Source of the DNA: Leifsonia xyli
GTDB lineage: Bacteria; Actinomycetota; Actinomycetes; Actinomycetales; Microbacteriaceae
Assembly (NCBI GenBank): GCA_003243275.1
Contig: QFQR01000012.1
Span: 1 to 38,090, forward strand
Direction: 5' to 3'
Length of the DNA stretch: 38,090 nt
In this document: positions 15,377 to 24,600 of the stretch, one piece after another
Layout: each line of letters starts with the position of its first letter
Numbering within the stretch: position 1 is the stretch's first letter
Notes under the pieces: generated by a model
Told to the model about the DNA's origin: nothing
Seen by the model: only the letters and a program-made list of their open reading frames with translations
Database searches by the model: none
Translations under genes and position numbers: made by a program

Positions 15377-15391
15377 GATCATATTCTGATC
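15377..15391. promoter_or_regulatory. Putative operator: inverted repeat containing two GATC sites
   Basis: GATCA (15377-15381), TATTC, TGATC (15387-15391) is an inverted repeat that overlaps a TATGAT -10-like box reading on the minus strand towards the HTH-Dam gene. Each arm carries a GATC, the usual Dam target, so occupancy could depend on methylation. GATC is common in this genome, so this is suggestive only. Confidence 0.35.
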
Positions 15392-15449
15392 CTCTGCCGC
15401 GAGCCGATGGATCCGCGCAAGGCTATCCGTGGTGCGTGTTCCAGAAGGT

Positions 15450-16814
15450 CTACGACTCGGTGTGCCGTCGGATCAGTGAGGGAAGCCGCATTCTGACGCC
15501 GAAGCCGCCTTCCGAACGGGACAGGGCGGCGTCGCCGCCATGTCCCACCGCCACCGCCCGGACGAGAGCGAGACCGAGACCATGGCCCGGCGTAGTTCGT
15601 GAGGTCTCCGCACGTGCGAAGCGCTGGAATAGCCGAGCGGCGTCCTCGGCCGCGACCCCAGGCCCGTCGTCCTCCAACTCGACGACGATCGACTCACCGT
15701 GCGTGAAGCTCGACAGCCTCGCCGTCGTTCCGACGGGGGTGTGGCGCAGTGCATTCTCCAGAAGATTGGACAACGCCTGAGCCAGCAGACGTCGATCCCC
15801 ACGCACCTGCAACTCCGTGGCGATTTGCGACACAAGGCGTCGGTTGCTCGCTTCAAAGTCCGGCCCGTAGGTGTCCACCATCTCTTCGAGAAGGGCGGAC
15901 AGGTCGATCGACTTCAGCGCCCGCCGCTCGGCAAGCCCTTCCACCTCTGCGATGCGGAGAAGGGACGCGAAGATCTCCAGCAGCTCGTCGGCCTGCTCGC
16001 GCGCGGCCTGGATCGCGAGCATTTTGCCGGTGTCCTCGTCCTCGGAGGCGGCCCGTTCGAGTTGATTGCACAGGCGGGTGAGCGGCGTGCGTAGATCGTG
16101 GGCGACGTCGCTCGACACCTGGCGGAGATTGTCCATCAGCGCGGCGATACGGTCCAGCATCCGGTTCAGCGTCGCGGAAAGACGATCGAACTCGCTGTCG
16201 GAACCGTCGCGCGCCACCCGCTGGCCGAGATCGCCCGCGATGATCGCCTGGGCCGTGGTGTCGATCCGCGCAAGGCGCCGCTGCGTCAGCCAGCCGACCA
16301 GGGCGGCTGCGCCGACCCCGAGCGCAAGCATGGCTGCCAGCGCTCCTGCCACCAGCAGCTCGAGTGTGCGATCGATCTCGTCGAGATCGCGACGGTCCGC
16401 GATCACGACCAGCGTGCCACCGGGGACCGTCGTCGTGAGTGACTGACCGACCCCGATGTAGTCGCCGCGCCGGAACCGGAAGAGCTCCTCGTAGCGGTGT
16501 CCGATCGACGTGAGGGGCGTCGCCGTACCGGCGATCAGCTGCCCGCTGGAGCCGATCAGCACATACTCCAGGCTGGACGACGTACGAGCATCGCTGCGGA
16601 GACGGATGGTGCGGGCGACGCTCGCCAGGCCGCCCTCCCGCGCTTCGGCGGACAGAGCACCGGATTCGATCGAGACGCGGTGGTCGAGCTGCTCTTCGAG
16701 CGCCTCGTGCGTGACGACGTAAGCGATTCCACCGATGCCGACGGTGGCGAGCGCGAAGGCGATCGCCACGATCGCCACCAACCCGAAGGTCGATCGCCAA
16801 AGGCGAAGCAGCAT
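15450..16814 (-). CDS. Membrane sensor histidine kinase of the RND efflux operon, 454 aa
   Basis: Two transmembrane segments (about 10-34 and 152-176) bracket a periplasmic sensor of about 115 residues, followed by a HAMP domain (QRRLARIDTTAQAIIAGDLGQRV), H-box SSDVAHDLRTPLTR (His239), N-box NLLENALRHTP, G1 DDGPGV and G2 GHGLGLAL. The arrangement matches CusS/CzcS-like metal sensor kinases. The ATG at 16814 overlaps the regulator stop (TGATG); a TTG one codon upstream is possible. It is the last gene of a five-gene operon with an RND efflux system and its regulator, so it probably senses the exported substrate in the periplasm. Confidence 0.92.
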   Translation of the reverse strand: MLLRLWRSTFGLVAIVAIAFALATVGIGGIAYVVTHEALEEQLDHRVSIESGALSAEAREGGLASVARTIRLRSDARTSSSLEYVLIGSSGQLIAGTATPLTSIGHRYEELFRFRRGDYIGVGQSLTTTVPGGTLVVIADRRDLDEIDRTLELLVAGALAAMLALGVGAAALVGWLTQRRLARIDTTAQAIIAGDLGQRVARDGSDSEFDRLSATLNRMLDRIAALMDNLRQVSSDVAHDLRTPLTRLCNQLERAASEDEDTGKMLAIQAAREQADELLEIFASLLRIAEVEGLAERRALKSIDLSALLEEMVDTYGPDFEASNRRLVSQIATELQVRGDRRLLAQALSNLLENALRHTPVGTTARLSSFTHGESIVVELEDDGPGVAAEDAARLFQRFARAETSRTTPGHGLGLALVRAVAVGHGGDAALSRSEGGFGVRMRLPSLIRRHTES

Positions 16815-17494
16815 CAATCGCCCCGGATCATGTAGCCGGCGCCGCGGATGGTCTCGATCGCGTCTTGGTCGAAGCCGGCGTTCAGCTTGGAGCGCAATCT
16901 GCTGAGATGCGTCTCGACGATGTTCGTCTTCGGGTCGAAGTCGAAGTCCCAGACCCGCTCCAGCAGCATCGTCCGCGTCATCACGCGGCGGGGATTGCGC
17001 AGCAGTTCGGCGAGGAGGGCGAACTCTCGTGGTTGAAGGTGAACACGCTGTCCGGCACGCTCCACCGTCCGACGGTGGAGGTCGAGCACGATGTCGGCCA
17101 CCTTGAGCAGGTGCGAATGGTCGTTGGCGCGGACCACAGGTCGGCGGACGATCGCGTTGAGCCGCGCCGCGAGCTCGGAGAAGGCGAACGGCTTGACCAG
17201 ATAGTCGTCGGCGCCGTTCTCCAGGCCTTCCACCCTGTCGGCGATGCCGCCGACGGCGGTCAGCATCAGGATGGGCGTCACGTCACCGGCGGCACGCAGC
17301 GCCCGCACCAGCGCCAGACCGTCCAGTCCTGGCAGCATCCGGTCCACAACGAGCGCCTCGAACTCGCCGCCGGTGGCCTGGAAAAGGCCATCCCGACCGT
17401 CCGGGCTGACCGTCACCTGGTGTCCGGCTTGGGTCAGTCCCTGAGCGACGAAGTCACGTGTCTCGGCATCATCCTCGACGATCAATATCCGCAT
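16814..17494 (-). CDS. OmpR/PhoB-family response regulator (CusR/CzcR-like), 226 aa
   Basis: Receiver with VEDD (6-9), phospho-acceptor Asp51 (VVDRMLPGLDG) and Lys101 (ADDYLVKPF); the DNA-binding winged helix occupies about 125-225 (HLQPREFALLAELL ... TNIVETHLSRLRSKL ... IETIRGAGYMI). AGGAG lies just upstream of the ATG, and the gene begins 9 nt after the outer-membrane factor stop, so it is expressed with the pump. It presumably activates this operon in response to its kinase. Close in type to metal-responsive CzcR/CopR regulators; the metal cannot be read from the sequence. Confidence 0.93.
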   Translation of the reverse strand: MRILIVEDDAETRDFVAQGLTQAGHQVTVSPDGRDGLFQATGGEFEALVVDRMLPGLDGLALVRALRAAGDVTPILMLTAVGGIADRVEGLENGADDYLVKPFAFSELAARLNAIVRRPVVRANDHSHLLKVADIVLDLHRRTVERAGQRVHLQPREFALLAELLRNPRRVMTRTMLLERVWDFDFDPKTNIVETHLSRLRSKLNAGFDQDAIETIRGAGYMIRGD

Positions 17495-17503
17495 CCCACT
17501 CCT

Positions 17504-18892
17504 TCACTTCGTGCCCGTGTCGGTTCGCCAGCCGCCGCCGAGCGCGCGGAACAAGGCGACCTCGTTCTGCGAAACCAGCAGGTCGGACTGGACCTGCTGG
17601 AGGGTGGCGGCCGCGATCGCACGTTGCGCATCGACCTGAAGCAGACCGGGCGCATCGCCGAGCCTGACGCGGGCACCCGCACGACGGGCGTAGGCCTGCG
17701 CCTCGCGCGTGGCGATCCCGAGGTCGCGATTGCGTCGCGTCTCAGCGTCGTAGGCGGCCAGCGCTGTCTCCACTTCGCGCAAGGATCGTAGCACGGCCAC
17801 ATCCCACCCGGCGAGAGCGGCGCGCTCGGTAGCGCGCGCCTGCTCGAGACGCGCGCGGGCGGGTGCCTGGTTGGGGAACGCCCACGACACGAGCGGCGAG
17901 GCGACAGCCTTGAGGCTGCCCGAGAGCAGCCCGAGGGCACCGCCGAGGTTCACGCGCGGATATAGGTCGGCACGCGCGACCCCGATCCGCGCCGCGGCAG
18001 CGGCAAGGCGACGTTCGGCCTCGCGAATGTCGGGGCGGCGGAGCAGGAGCGCGGTGCCATCGCCCACCGGTGCCGCGGTGCGCAGACGTGGCGCGGTGGT
18101 ACAAGCGAAGGTATAGGCGCGAGCTTCGGCGGGCGGGCGTCCCTGAAGCGTTGCGAGGCGAAAGAGGGCGTTGGCGCGCTGCGCCTCGAACGGCGCGATC
18201 GCTGCGCGGGTCGTGGCGGCGATCGTGGCGACCTGCGACACCTCCAGCGGGGAGACCTCGCCGGCGCGAAACTGCTCGCGCACCAGGCCGACGGTGCGAT
18301 CCTGCACTGCTGCGACCTCACGCGCCACGGCGACCGCACGGGTTGCTCCGCACAGGTCGACGTAGGCGAGGACGGTATCGGCGACCACGGCGACGCGCAG
18401 ACCGTCGACGACCGCGGCCTGGGCCTCGACGTCCGCCCGCGCGGCGGTAGCGGCCGAGCGCAGGCGGCCGAACAGGTCGACATCCCAGCTCGCGGTCGCA
18501 GCGACATCATAGTCGGTGGTCGGCACGTTGCCCGACGCGCTCGGTTGGCTTGAGGGATCGTCGATCCCCAACGAGCTCTCGATCGTCGTCTGCGGCAACC
18601 GCGCCGCCTGCGCCTGGCGCAGCGCGGCGCGGGCGCCGTCGAGATTGGCATAGGCCACGCGAAGGTCCGCATTGGCGGCAAGCGCGGCGCGGACCAACCC
18701 GTCGAGCGCGTGGTCGTCGTAGAGGCGCCACCAGTCGTCGGGAACAGGGGCGATCGATGCGACGGGCAGCTGCGCGAATCCGCCCGTCGCGCTGGCCGGC
18801 GCGGAGGTGGGAGGCGGCTTGGGGACGCTCATGCACGCGGAAGCGAGCAACGCGAGCGCGGGTGTGAGGCGTTGCCGGATAGGGTTGGTCAT
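17504..18892 (-). CDS. NodT-family outer-membrane efflux lipoprotein, 462 aa
   Basis: TolC-like outer-membrane channel of a tripartite pump. The N terminus is a lipoprotein signal with Cys after LLASA (LASAC), then a Pro/Ser/Ala linker. Two repeats of the outer-membrane efflux domain follow, with typical segments DDWWRLYDDHALDGLV, AYANLDGARAALRQAQAARLP, LLLRRPDIREAERRLAAA and AYARRAGARVRLGDAPGLLQVD. The ATG at 18892 overlaps the pump stop as ATGA; the open frame extends upstream but runs into the pump gene. It completes the adaptor-pump-channel set transcribed from 23051. Confidence 0.93.
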   Translation of the reverse strand: MTNPIRQRLTPALALLASACMSVPKPPPTSAPASATGGFAQLPVASIAPVPDDWWRLYDDHALDGLVRAALAANADLRVAYANLDGARAALRQAQAARLPQTTIESSLGIDDPSSQPSASGNVPTTDYDVAATASWDVDLFGRLRSAATAARADVEAQAAVVDGLRVAVVADTVLAYVDLCGATRAVAVAREVAAVQDRTVGLVREQFRAGEVSPLEVSQVATIAATTRAAIAPFEAQRANALFRLATLQGRPPAEARAYTFACTTAPRLRTAAPVGDGTALLLRRPDIREAERRLAAAAARIGVARADLYPRVNLGGALGLLSGSLKAVASPLVSWAFPNQAPARARLEQARATERAALAGWDVAVLRSLREVETALAAYDAETRRNRDLGIATREAQAYARRAGARVRLGDAPGLLQVDAQRAIAAATLQQVQSDLLVSQNEVALFRALGGGWRTDTGTK

Positions 18893-21800
18893 GCCAGCGC
18901 CTCCTTGCGCTCGACCGCCGGAGACACGCACCGCTCCTCGCCGTAGCGGGCGTAGAGCGCGGGCAGCAGCAGCAGGTTGAGCGCGGTCGACGAGATGAGG
19001 CCGCCCAGGATCACGATGGCCATCGGATGTTCGATCTCGTGGCCCGGTGCATCGCCGGCGACGATCAGCGGCACCAGTGCCAAGCCGGCACAGGCGGCGG
19101 TCATCAGGATCGGGACCAGGCGTTCCTCGGCCCCGCGCACGACCAGGTCGCGGCCGAACGCCATTCCCTCATGGCGTTCGAGATGCTGGTAGTGCGACAG
19201 CAGCATGATCCCGTTGCGGGCGGCGATGCCGATCACGGTGACGAAGCCGACCAGCGATCCCAGCGACAGCACTCCGCCCGTCATCGCGACCGCCGCCACC
19301 CCGCCCACCAGCGCGAACGGCAGGCTCAGGCCGACCAGCGCGGTGATCCGACGCGAGCGGAATTCGATCCAGACGAGAAGGAGCACGCCCATCAGGCACA
19401 AGGCGCCGGTGGTCCAGAGCCGTTGGCGAGACTCCTTCAGTGCGGCGTATTCGCCGAGCACCTGCGGGTGATATCCGGTGGCGAACGGCACCTTGGCGAC
19501 GGCGGCGTCGACCGCCTGCGCGACGGTGCCGAGGTCGGCGCCGGCGACGTTCATGGTGACGTCGAGGCGGCGCTGGCCGTTCTCGCGCTTCACCTCGTTG
19601 GGGGCGGGCACGATCTCGACGTCCGCCACGTCGCCGAGTCGCACCGGTGCGCCGCTTGTGGAGCTGGTGGAGCCTCCCGCTGTGGAGCCTCCATTGGGCG
19701 CCGGCGCGGATCCCGTTCCCGGTGCCATGCCGCCCCCGGCCGGCGCCTGGATCATCAGGTCGCGAAGCGCGTGGACGTTGTTCCGCACGGCAGGCTCACC
19801 CCACACCGCCACGTCGAACGCCTTCTGGTCGCGGTAGATCTCGCCCACCTTCGCCTGGGCGATCAGAACCTGCGCCTGCCTGCGCACCTCGCCCGCGGTC
19901 AGTCCGAGGCGCGCCAGCTCGGCGGGCCGCGGCCGGATGCGGATCTGCGGGACCAGCACCTGGCTTTCCAGCTTCAGGTCGGAAACACCTTGGATACTAC
20001 TGATCGCGGAGCGGACGCGGGCGCCGGCGGTGCGCAGCTCGTCTTGATCGGGGCCGTAGATGCGCACGACGATCGTCGCGCCGGCGCCGGTCAGCACCTC
20101 CTTGATGCGCTCGCGCAGGTAGGTGAGCACGTCACGGAAGAGGCCGGGATAGCCGTCGACGACCTCCTTGATGCGCTTCACCGAAGCATCATAGTCGACG
20201 TTCTCGTCGAGGCTGATCCACAGCTCGGTGAAGTTGGGGCCGACCACCTCGTCGGCCTGCTCGGCACGACCGATATGCGCCCCGAAGTTGCGGACGCCGG
20301 GAATCGCGCGCAGTTCCTTGGAAGCACGGATCGTGATGCGATCCATCGCCTCGATCGACGTTCCCGGCTTCTCGACGAAGTGCATCAGGAAGTCGGTTTC
20401 GCGGAAATCGGGCAGGAACTGATCCTTGAAGGTCGCGTAGCCGACCCCGGCCAGCAGCAATCCGCCCGCGACGATGCCCACGGCCAGCGCGGGCCTGCCG
20501 ACCACACGCGGGAGGAAGCCGACGTAGCGGCGCTTCAGCGCCGTCACGAAGCGGGTGTCGCGCTCCTCTTTCAAGGGAGCGTTGGGGAGGAGGAACAGGC
20601 ACATCGCCGGCGTCACGGTCAGCGCGACCAGCAGCGACGTGGCGATCGCCAGCACGTAGGCGATGGCGAGCGGCTGGAAGAAGGTACCGGCGACGCCACC
20701 AAGGAAGAAGATCGGCACGAAGACGAGCATCACGATCAGCGAGGCGAACACCACCGCCGACCGGACCTCCAGCGAGGCGGCCAGCACCACCTCGAACGCC
20801 GGTCTCGGATCGACGGACTCGCGATTGAGCCGCAAGCGGCGTGCGATGTTCTCCACGTCGATGATGGCGTCGTCGACGACCTCTCCGAGCGCGATGACCA
20901 GGCCGGCGATGATCATGACGTTGATCGTCGCCCCCGACCACAGCAGCATCAGCCCGGCACCCAGCAGCGACAGGGGGATGGCGACGAGGCTGATCGTGGC
21001 CTGCCGCCAATCGCGGGTGAACAGGAACAGCACGACGGCCACTAGCGCACAACCGATCAGGAGGGCGCGGGTGAGATTGTCGATCGAGCGTTCGATGAAG
21101 GTCGCGGGGCGGAAGATCGTGGTGTCGACCTTCACGTCCTTGAGGCCGGGCTTCAGCTCGGCGAACGCGGCCTCGACCGCACGGGTCAGCTCCAGCGTGT
21201 TGGCGGTCGGCTGCTTCTCGACGATCAGCATGATGCCGGGGCCGTCGTCGATGATGGCATTGCCGATCGGCGCGGCGAAGCCGTCGACCACGCGGGCGAC
21301 GTCGCCGATCCGCACCGGGGCTTCGCCCGCCTGCTTCACGATCGCCCGGGCGAGATCGGCCGCGGACCGGACGGTGCCGGTTTGCTGGACCGCGAGCCGC
21401 TGATTGGGCGTGTCGACGAAGCCGCCTCCACCCACGAGCACGGCGTCGCCGGCCGCGGCGCGAACCTCGGCCAAGGTCACGCCGGCAGCACGCAGGCGGT
21501 CGGGGTCGACCAGCACCTGCAGCTGACGGTCGCGCTGGCCCCAAACCGCGACGTTGGCGACGCCGGGGACTGCCATCAGCCGCGGACGGATCGTCCAGCG
21601 CACCAGCTCGGACAGTTGCATCTGGTCGAGCTTGTTCGACGACAGCCCCACCTTCATCGCGCGGCTCGTCGAGGACAGAGGCGGCATGAGGACCGGCTGA
21701 CGAGCTGCCAGCGGGAGGCGCGGCTGCACCTGGGCGATCCGCTCGCCGACCATCTGCCGCGCGCGGATCACGTCGGAGCCGCGCTCGAACAGGATCTGCA

Positions 21801-22077
21801 CCGACGACAGGCCGAGAACGGATTTGGATCGCAGCGTCATGAGGCGCGGCACGCCGTTGACGGCCGTCTCGATCGGGACCGTCACCAGGCTCTCGACCTC
21901 CTCGGTGGACAGGCCCGGGGCCTCGGTCTGGATCTCGACCATGGGCGGCGCGAACTCCGGGAAGACGTCGAGGGGCACGTCTCTCCCGGCGCGAACGCCC
22001 AGCACGACCAGCAATGCGGCGAACGCGAGAACTAGGAGGCGCTGCGCCAGCGCGAAGTGGACGAGGCGGCCGAGCAT
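18889..22077 (-). CDS. HME-type RND efflux pump (CusA/CzcA-like), 1062 aa
   Basis: Inner-membrane proton-driven transporter. Twelve-helix RND architecture with two large periplasmic loops; the N terminus MLGRLVHFALAQRL and the segment DVPLDVFPEFAPPMVEIQTEAPG are typical of the heavy-metal efflux branch. TM4 carries the proton-relay region IALGEVVDDAIIDVEN. In the second periplasmic loop there is a low-complexity Gly/Ser/Ala/Pro insertion (about nt 19650-19745). The ATG at 22077 overlaps the adaptor stop by one base; sequence further upstream is out-of-frame reading of the adaptor. Family suggests export of Cu/Ag or Co/Zn/Cd; I cannot decide which. Confidence 0.93.
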   Translation of the reverse strand: MLGRLVHFALAQRLLVLAFAALLVVLGVRAGRDVPLDVFPEFAPPMVEIQTEAPGLSTEEVESLVTVPIETAVNGVPRLMTLRSKSVLGLSSVQILFERGSDVIRARQMVGERIAQVQPRLPLAARQPVLMPPLSSTSRAMKVGLSSNKLDQMQLSELVRWTIRPRLMAVPGVANVAVWGQRDRQLQVLVDPDRLRAAGVTLAEVRAAAGDAVLVGGGGFVDTPNQRLAVQQTGTVRSAADLARAIVKQAGEAPVRIGDVARVVDGFAAPIGNAIIDDGPGIMLIVEKQPTANTLELTRAVEAAFAELKPGLKDVKVDTTIFRPATFIERSIDNLTRALLIGCALVAVVLFLFTRDWRQATISLVAIPLSLLGAGLMLLWSGATINVMIIAGLVIALGEVVDDAIIDVENIARRLRLNRESVDPRPAFEVVLAASLEVRSAVVFASLIVMLVFVPIFFLGGVAGTFFQPLAIAYVLAIATSLLVALTVTPAMCLFLLPNAPLKEERDTRFVTALKRRYVGFLPRVVGRPALAVGIVAGGLLLAGVGYATFKDQFLPDFRETDFLMHFVEKPGTSIEAMDRITIRASKELRAIPGVRNFGAHIGRAEQADEVVGPNFTELWISLDENVDYDASVKRIKEVVDGYPGLFRDVLTYLRERIKEVLTGAGATIVVRIYGPDQDELRTAGARVRSAISSIQGVSDLKLESQVLVPQIRIRPRPAELARLGLTAGEVRRQAQVLIAQAKVGEIYRDQKAFDVAVWGEPAVRNNVHALRDLMIQAPAGGGMAPGTGSAPAPNGGSTAGGSTSSTSGAPVRLGDVADVEIVPAPNEVKRENGQRRLDVTMNVAGADLGTVAQAVDAAVAKVPFATGYHPQVLGEYAALKESRQRLWTTGALCLMGVLLLVWIEFRSRRITALVGLSLPFALVGGVAAVAMTGGVLSLGSLVGFVTVIGIAARNGIMLLSHYQHLERHEGMAFGRDLVVRGAEERLVPILMTAACAGLALVPLIVAGDAPGHEIEHPMAIVILGGLISSTALNLLLLPALYARYGEERCVSPAVERKEALA

Positions 22078-23051
22078 CAGTGCGCAGCCCCGAACTCGGT
22101 CCCGAACAGCTCGGCCGCACCATCGGTGACCACCTGGGCGCCGGCCGTCAGCCCGCGCGCGAGCAATGCGCGCCCGCCGCTCTCCGATGCGACTTCGACC
22201 CGCTGACGGACGAAGACGTCGGGAGCGGTCTTCTGATAGACCCACTCGCCACCATAGATATCGCGCAGGATGGCGGCGGATGGGACGGACAGCCCCTCGG
22301 TCTGACCGGCGAGCGGCAGGTCCACCGACACGCGCTGGCCGACCCGGAATGCCCGGTCGCGATTATCGACGGCGAAATACAGGTCGACGGTGCCGGCGTT
22401 GGTGTTGGCCGATGGCGGCGCCTGCACGGGGCGACCCGAGCGTGGTGCACCGCCATCGCCGAGCGTGCGGATCGTGGCCGAACCGTCGCGCCGGACGTTG
22501 CCGACGTCGCTGCCGAACACCGATGCCCGCACCCATAGAACGGGTTGCGAGCCGAGCGAGGCGACCGCCGGCCCGAGCAACTGCCGCTGCTGACGCGCCG
22601 CGCCGAGCGCCGCCTGGGCGGCGGCCAGTGCCGCGGCGGCCTCGTCGCGACCGCGCACGCTGCCCGCTTCCTCGCGCACCAGGGCATCGGCCCGGTTGAG
22701 GGCGATGCGCGCAAGCCGGGCCTGCGCGGTCGCGCGGGCCAGCTCGGCGTCCGCCGCGGCCTGCTGACTGCCGATCTGCTGGAGGTTGGTGCTCGAATTG
22801 ACGGGCACGCCGTTGGCGCTGGTCGGCGGCACGACGATCTCACCTGCGACTTCCCGAGTCGCGCTGGTCGAACCGTCCCCGACGTGAGCAAGCGTGATCC
22901 CGAGTCGCTGCTGCGCCTGAGGTGTCAGCTTCAACTTCAGCAGCTCCGTCTCGTGCGCGATCGTCTCCGCGTGTGCGGGCGGGATCGGCGGTTTCGACGG
23001 TTCGCTGCCACAGCCGGCAAGTGCGAGGGGAAGAAGCAGGGGGAGGCGCAT
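22077..23051 (-). CDS. RND periplasmic adaptor lipoprotein, unusually short, 324 aa
   Basis: HlyD/CusB-like membrane fusion protein joining pump and channel. The signal peptide ends in a clear lipobox (LALAGC), so it is lipid-anchored. The alpha-helical hairpin (about 95-165, QQAAADAELARATAQARLAR ...) and the beta-barrel and membrane-proximal parts (VLWVRASVFGSDVGNV ... FRVGQRVSVDLPLAG ... VPSAAILRDIYGG) are present. The two half-motifs that make the lipoyl-like barrel-sandwich on either side of the hairpin are not visible: VPPTSANG runs almost directly into the helix, and the returning helix leads directly to VLWVRAS. The adaptor at 28607-29650 has both halves. It is the first gene of the operon. 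Confidence 0.88.
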   Translation of the reverse strand: MRLPLLLPLALAGCGSEPSKPPIPPAHAETIAHETELLKLKLTPQAQQRLGITLAHVGDGSTSATREVAGEIVVPPTSANGVPVNSSTNLQQIGSQQAAADAELARATAQARLARIALNRADALVREEAGSVRGRDEAAAALAAAQAALGAARQQRQLLGPAVASLGSQPVLWVRASVFGSDVGNVRRDGSATIRTLGDGGAPRSGRPVQAPPSANTNAGTVDLYFAVDNRDRAFRVGQRVSVDLPLAGQTEGLSVPSAAILRDIYGGEWVYQKTAPDVFVRQRVEVASESGGRALLARGLTAGAQVVTDGAAELFGTEFGAAH

Positions 23052-23520
23052 TCGTGGCGCTTACGCGGCAAACGATGGGGCGGGCTGGAGCGCACTATAC
23101 AATTCGACAATGTCGGCGAACCGCGGGAGCCGATCGGGGAATGGGCTCGAACGGCATGCGCTTCGAAGCCGCCGGACGGCTCCTTCCGAGCACGGATTCA
23201 GGAGGCGCCCGCGGCGCGGCGGGTGCTCAGTCGGTCCGATAAACGGGATTGTCATGATCGCCGTCGTCGGAGCCATCGCGATCGTCGGCCTGCTGATGGT
23301 GGTCGTGCATTTGCAAACGCCACGAGTCGGAAGAGGCGAACCGTTCAGTCGAGCTGATTCAGGAACACGGGGCGACGACGCACCTCGAGTCGTCGTTAGG
23401 CTAGGCCGGATCGTGCGGTGTTTGGCTATTAACGACGGCGATCGCCGTCACCCCGCGGAACGTCGGCAGCGCCACTAGCCGGCCTGACAACGGTTCATCT
23501 TCGACTGACGGTCGACGTGA
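23052..23520. other. Intergenic region upstream of the RND operon
   Basis: 469 bp between the adaptor start (minus, 23051) and the tcmP stop (minus, 23521). It should hold the promoter of the five-gene efflux operon, but I cannot name a convincing -35/-10 pair or regulator box. One possible small membrane-protein ORF lies on the plus strand at 23254-23478. No repeat or RNA gene was recognised. Confidence 0.5.
23254..23478 (+). CDS. Possible small single-span membrane protein, 74 aa
   Basis: Starts at ATG 23254 with GGGA about 5 nt upstream. The first 21 residues (MIAVVGAIAIVGLLMVVVHLQ) form a strong hydrophobic segment, followed by a polar Arg-rich tail. The composition of the tail resembles out-of-frame sequence, so it may be spurious. 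It diverges from the RND operon. No family recognised. Confidence 0.3.
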   Translation: MIAVVGAIAIVGLLMVVVHLQTPRVGRGEPFSRADSGTRGDDAPRVVVRLGRIVRCLAINDGDRRHPAERRQRH

Positions 23521-24456
23521 TCACCGCCCTCCATACTTCTTGACCTGCGCCGCGACCCCCTTCTCGATCAGCGCGATGGCGCGTGGGTTCTTGTTGCCGC
23601 TGAGCAGGAAGAGGGAGAATTGTTGGAGCTTGCGGTGCGTCAGGATCGGTATCGGCCGCGATACGAAGCTGAAGATCGTCCGGAGGCGTTCCCCCGCGAA
23701 CTCCTCCACGCTCCCGGCGTTTGCGATTCGCTTCGGACCAGCACGGTTGGCGGCCTCGAAGAGATCGGCGGGAGCCTCCTGAGGCGGCTGGTAGAACCGT
23801 TGCTCCCAATCAGCCGTTCCGAATATCTCGCCGAGGGCCGCACGCTTGCCGGGATCGAGCATTCGGTGGTCGTGGCTGAGCTGGCGAAGAGCTGCGTGAA
23901 GTGGGAAGAGATACCAGACGTCGGCGCGCTCGGTCTGGGCTAGGAAACGGAGCGTCTCCCAGCGGACGGACATGCCGTAGGGATCAAGGAAGACGACTGC
24001 ACGCTGCAGGGTGCTGCGACCGCGCTCTCGCCACGGGCCGTTTTCGAAGATGCTCTTGAGCTCGTCGTTCGCGTCGCCGGGGACGCATCTGATGTCGCGG
24101 TGGGAAAATTCGGTCTTGAGGGCCTCCAGCGCGGCGAAGCGCCCGGGATCCTTCTCGATGAAGACGAGGTGCCGGAACGGCGGATCGACGGCGATCGCCC
24201 GCCGCGCGGAGCCGTCGAGCCGCAACCGTTCGGTGGTGGCGTCAGGTTGGGCGAACAGCCCACCATCTTCGATCTCGACCGTGCGATCGCCCGTTCCGGC
24301 GAACGCATCGACATACCAGGTTTCGAAGGGGTTGTCGGGCGAAGGGCTGGCCTTCAGCGCTTGGGTGTAGAAATTGAGATAGTCCGAGACGGCGTCGAGC
24401 TTGATCTCGGTCCATCCGCCTCCGAACCGGTGTTCGGCACGCTCGATCGTCGCCAT
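23521..24456 (-). CDS. tcmP: Three-Cys-motif partner protein TcmP, 311 aa
   Basis: Recognised from the overall TcmP pattern: N-terminal HRFGGGWTEIKLDAVSDYL, the SAM-methyltransferase-like motif WYVDAFAGTGDRT (residues 47-59), an acidic turn VFIEKDPGRFAAL, and VFLDPYGMSVRWETL, a DPPY-like segment. Proteins of this family are encoded beside Gp37/Gp68 three-Cys-motif proteins, as here with the divergent gene at 24601. The biochemical role is not established; the fold suggests methyl transfer to a nucleic acid. Length is typical. The pair occurs on mobile DNA and is sometimes suspected of defence or phage functions. Confidence 0.85.
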   Translation of the reverse strand: MATIERAEHRFGGGWTEIKLDAVSDYLNFYTQALKASPSPDNPFETWYVDAFAGTGDRTVEIEDGGLFAQPDATTERLRLDGSARRAIAVDPPFRHLVFIEKDPGRFAALEALKTEFSHRDIRCVPGDANDELKSIFENGPWRERGRSTLQRAVVFLDPYGMSVRWETLRFLAQTERADVWYLFPLHAALRQLSHDHRMLDPGKRAALGEIFGTADWEQRFYQPPQEAPADLFEAANRAGPKRIANAGSVEEFAGERLRTIFSFVSRPIPILTHRKLQQFSLFLLSGNKNPRAIALIEKGVAAQVKKYGGR

Positions 24457-24600
24457 GTCGCTGACCTCGGGTCGTCATCGACCGGTGAACTCCAGCCGCC
24501 GAACAATAACTTGACTTCGGCGACAAGTCTTGTCCAGCGCCTTGCGCTGTGATTCGCGATATGGCACTGTTCGTGGGCTGTTCCAGAGCGGGGGTTTGAT
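24457..24600. promoter_or_regulatory. Divergent promoter region of tcmP and the Gp37/Gp68 gene
   Basis: 144 bp between the two start codons. It is AT-richer than its neighbours (AACAATAACTTGACTTCGG). A minus-35-like TTGACT is present at 24510-24515 on the plus strand, but I see no matching -10 at standard spacing and no operator-like repeat. Confidence 0.3.

Noticed and set aside
19027..21045. 672-aa plus-strand open frame
   Set aside because: Antisense to the RND pump; His/Asp/Gln-rich sequence typical of a shadow frame.
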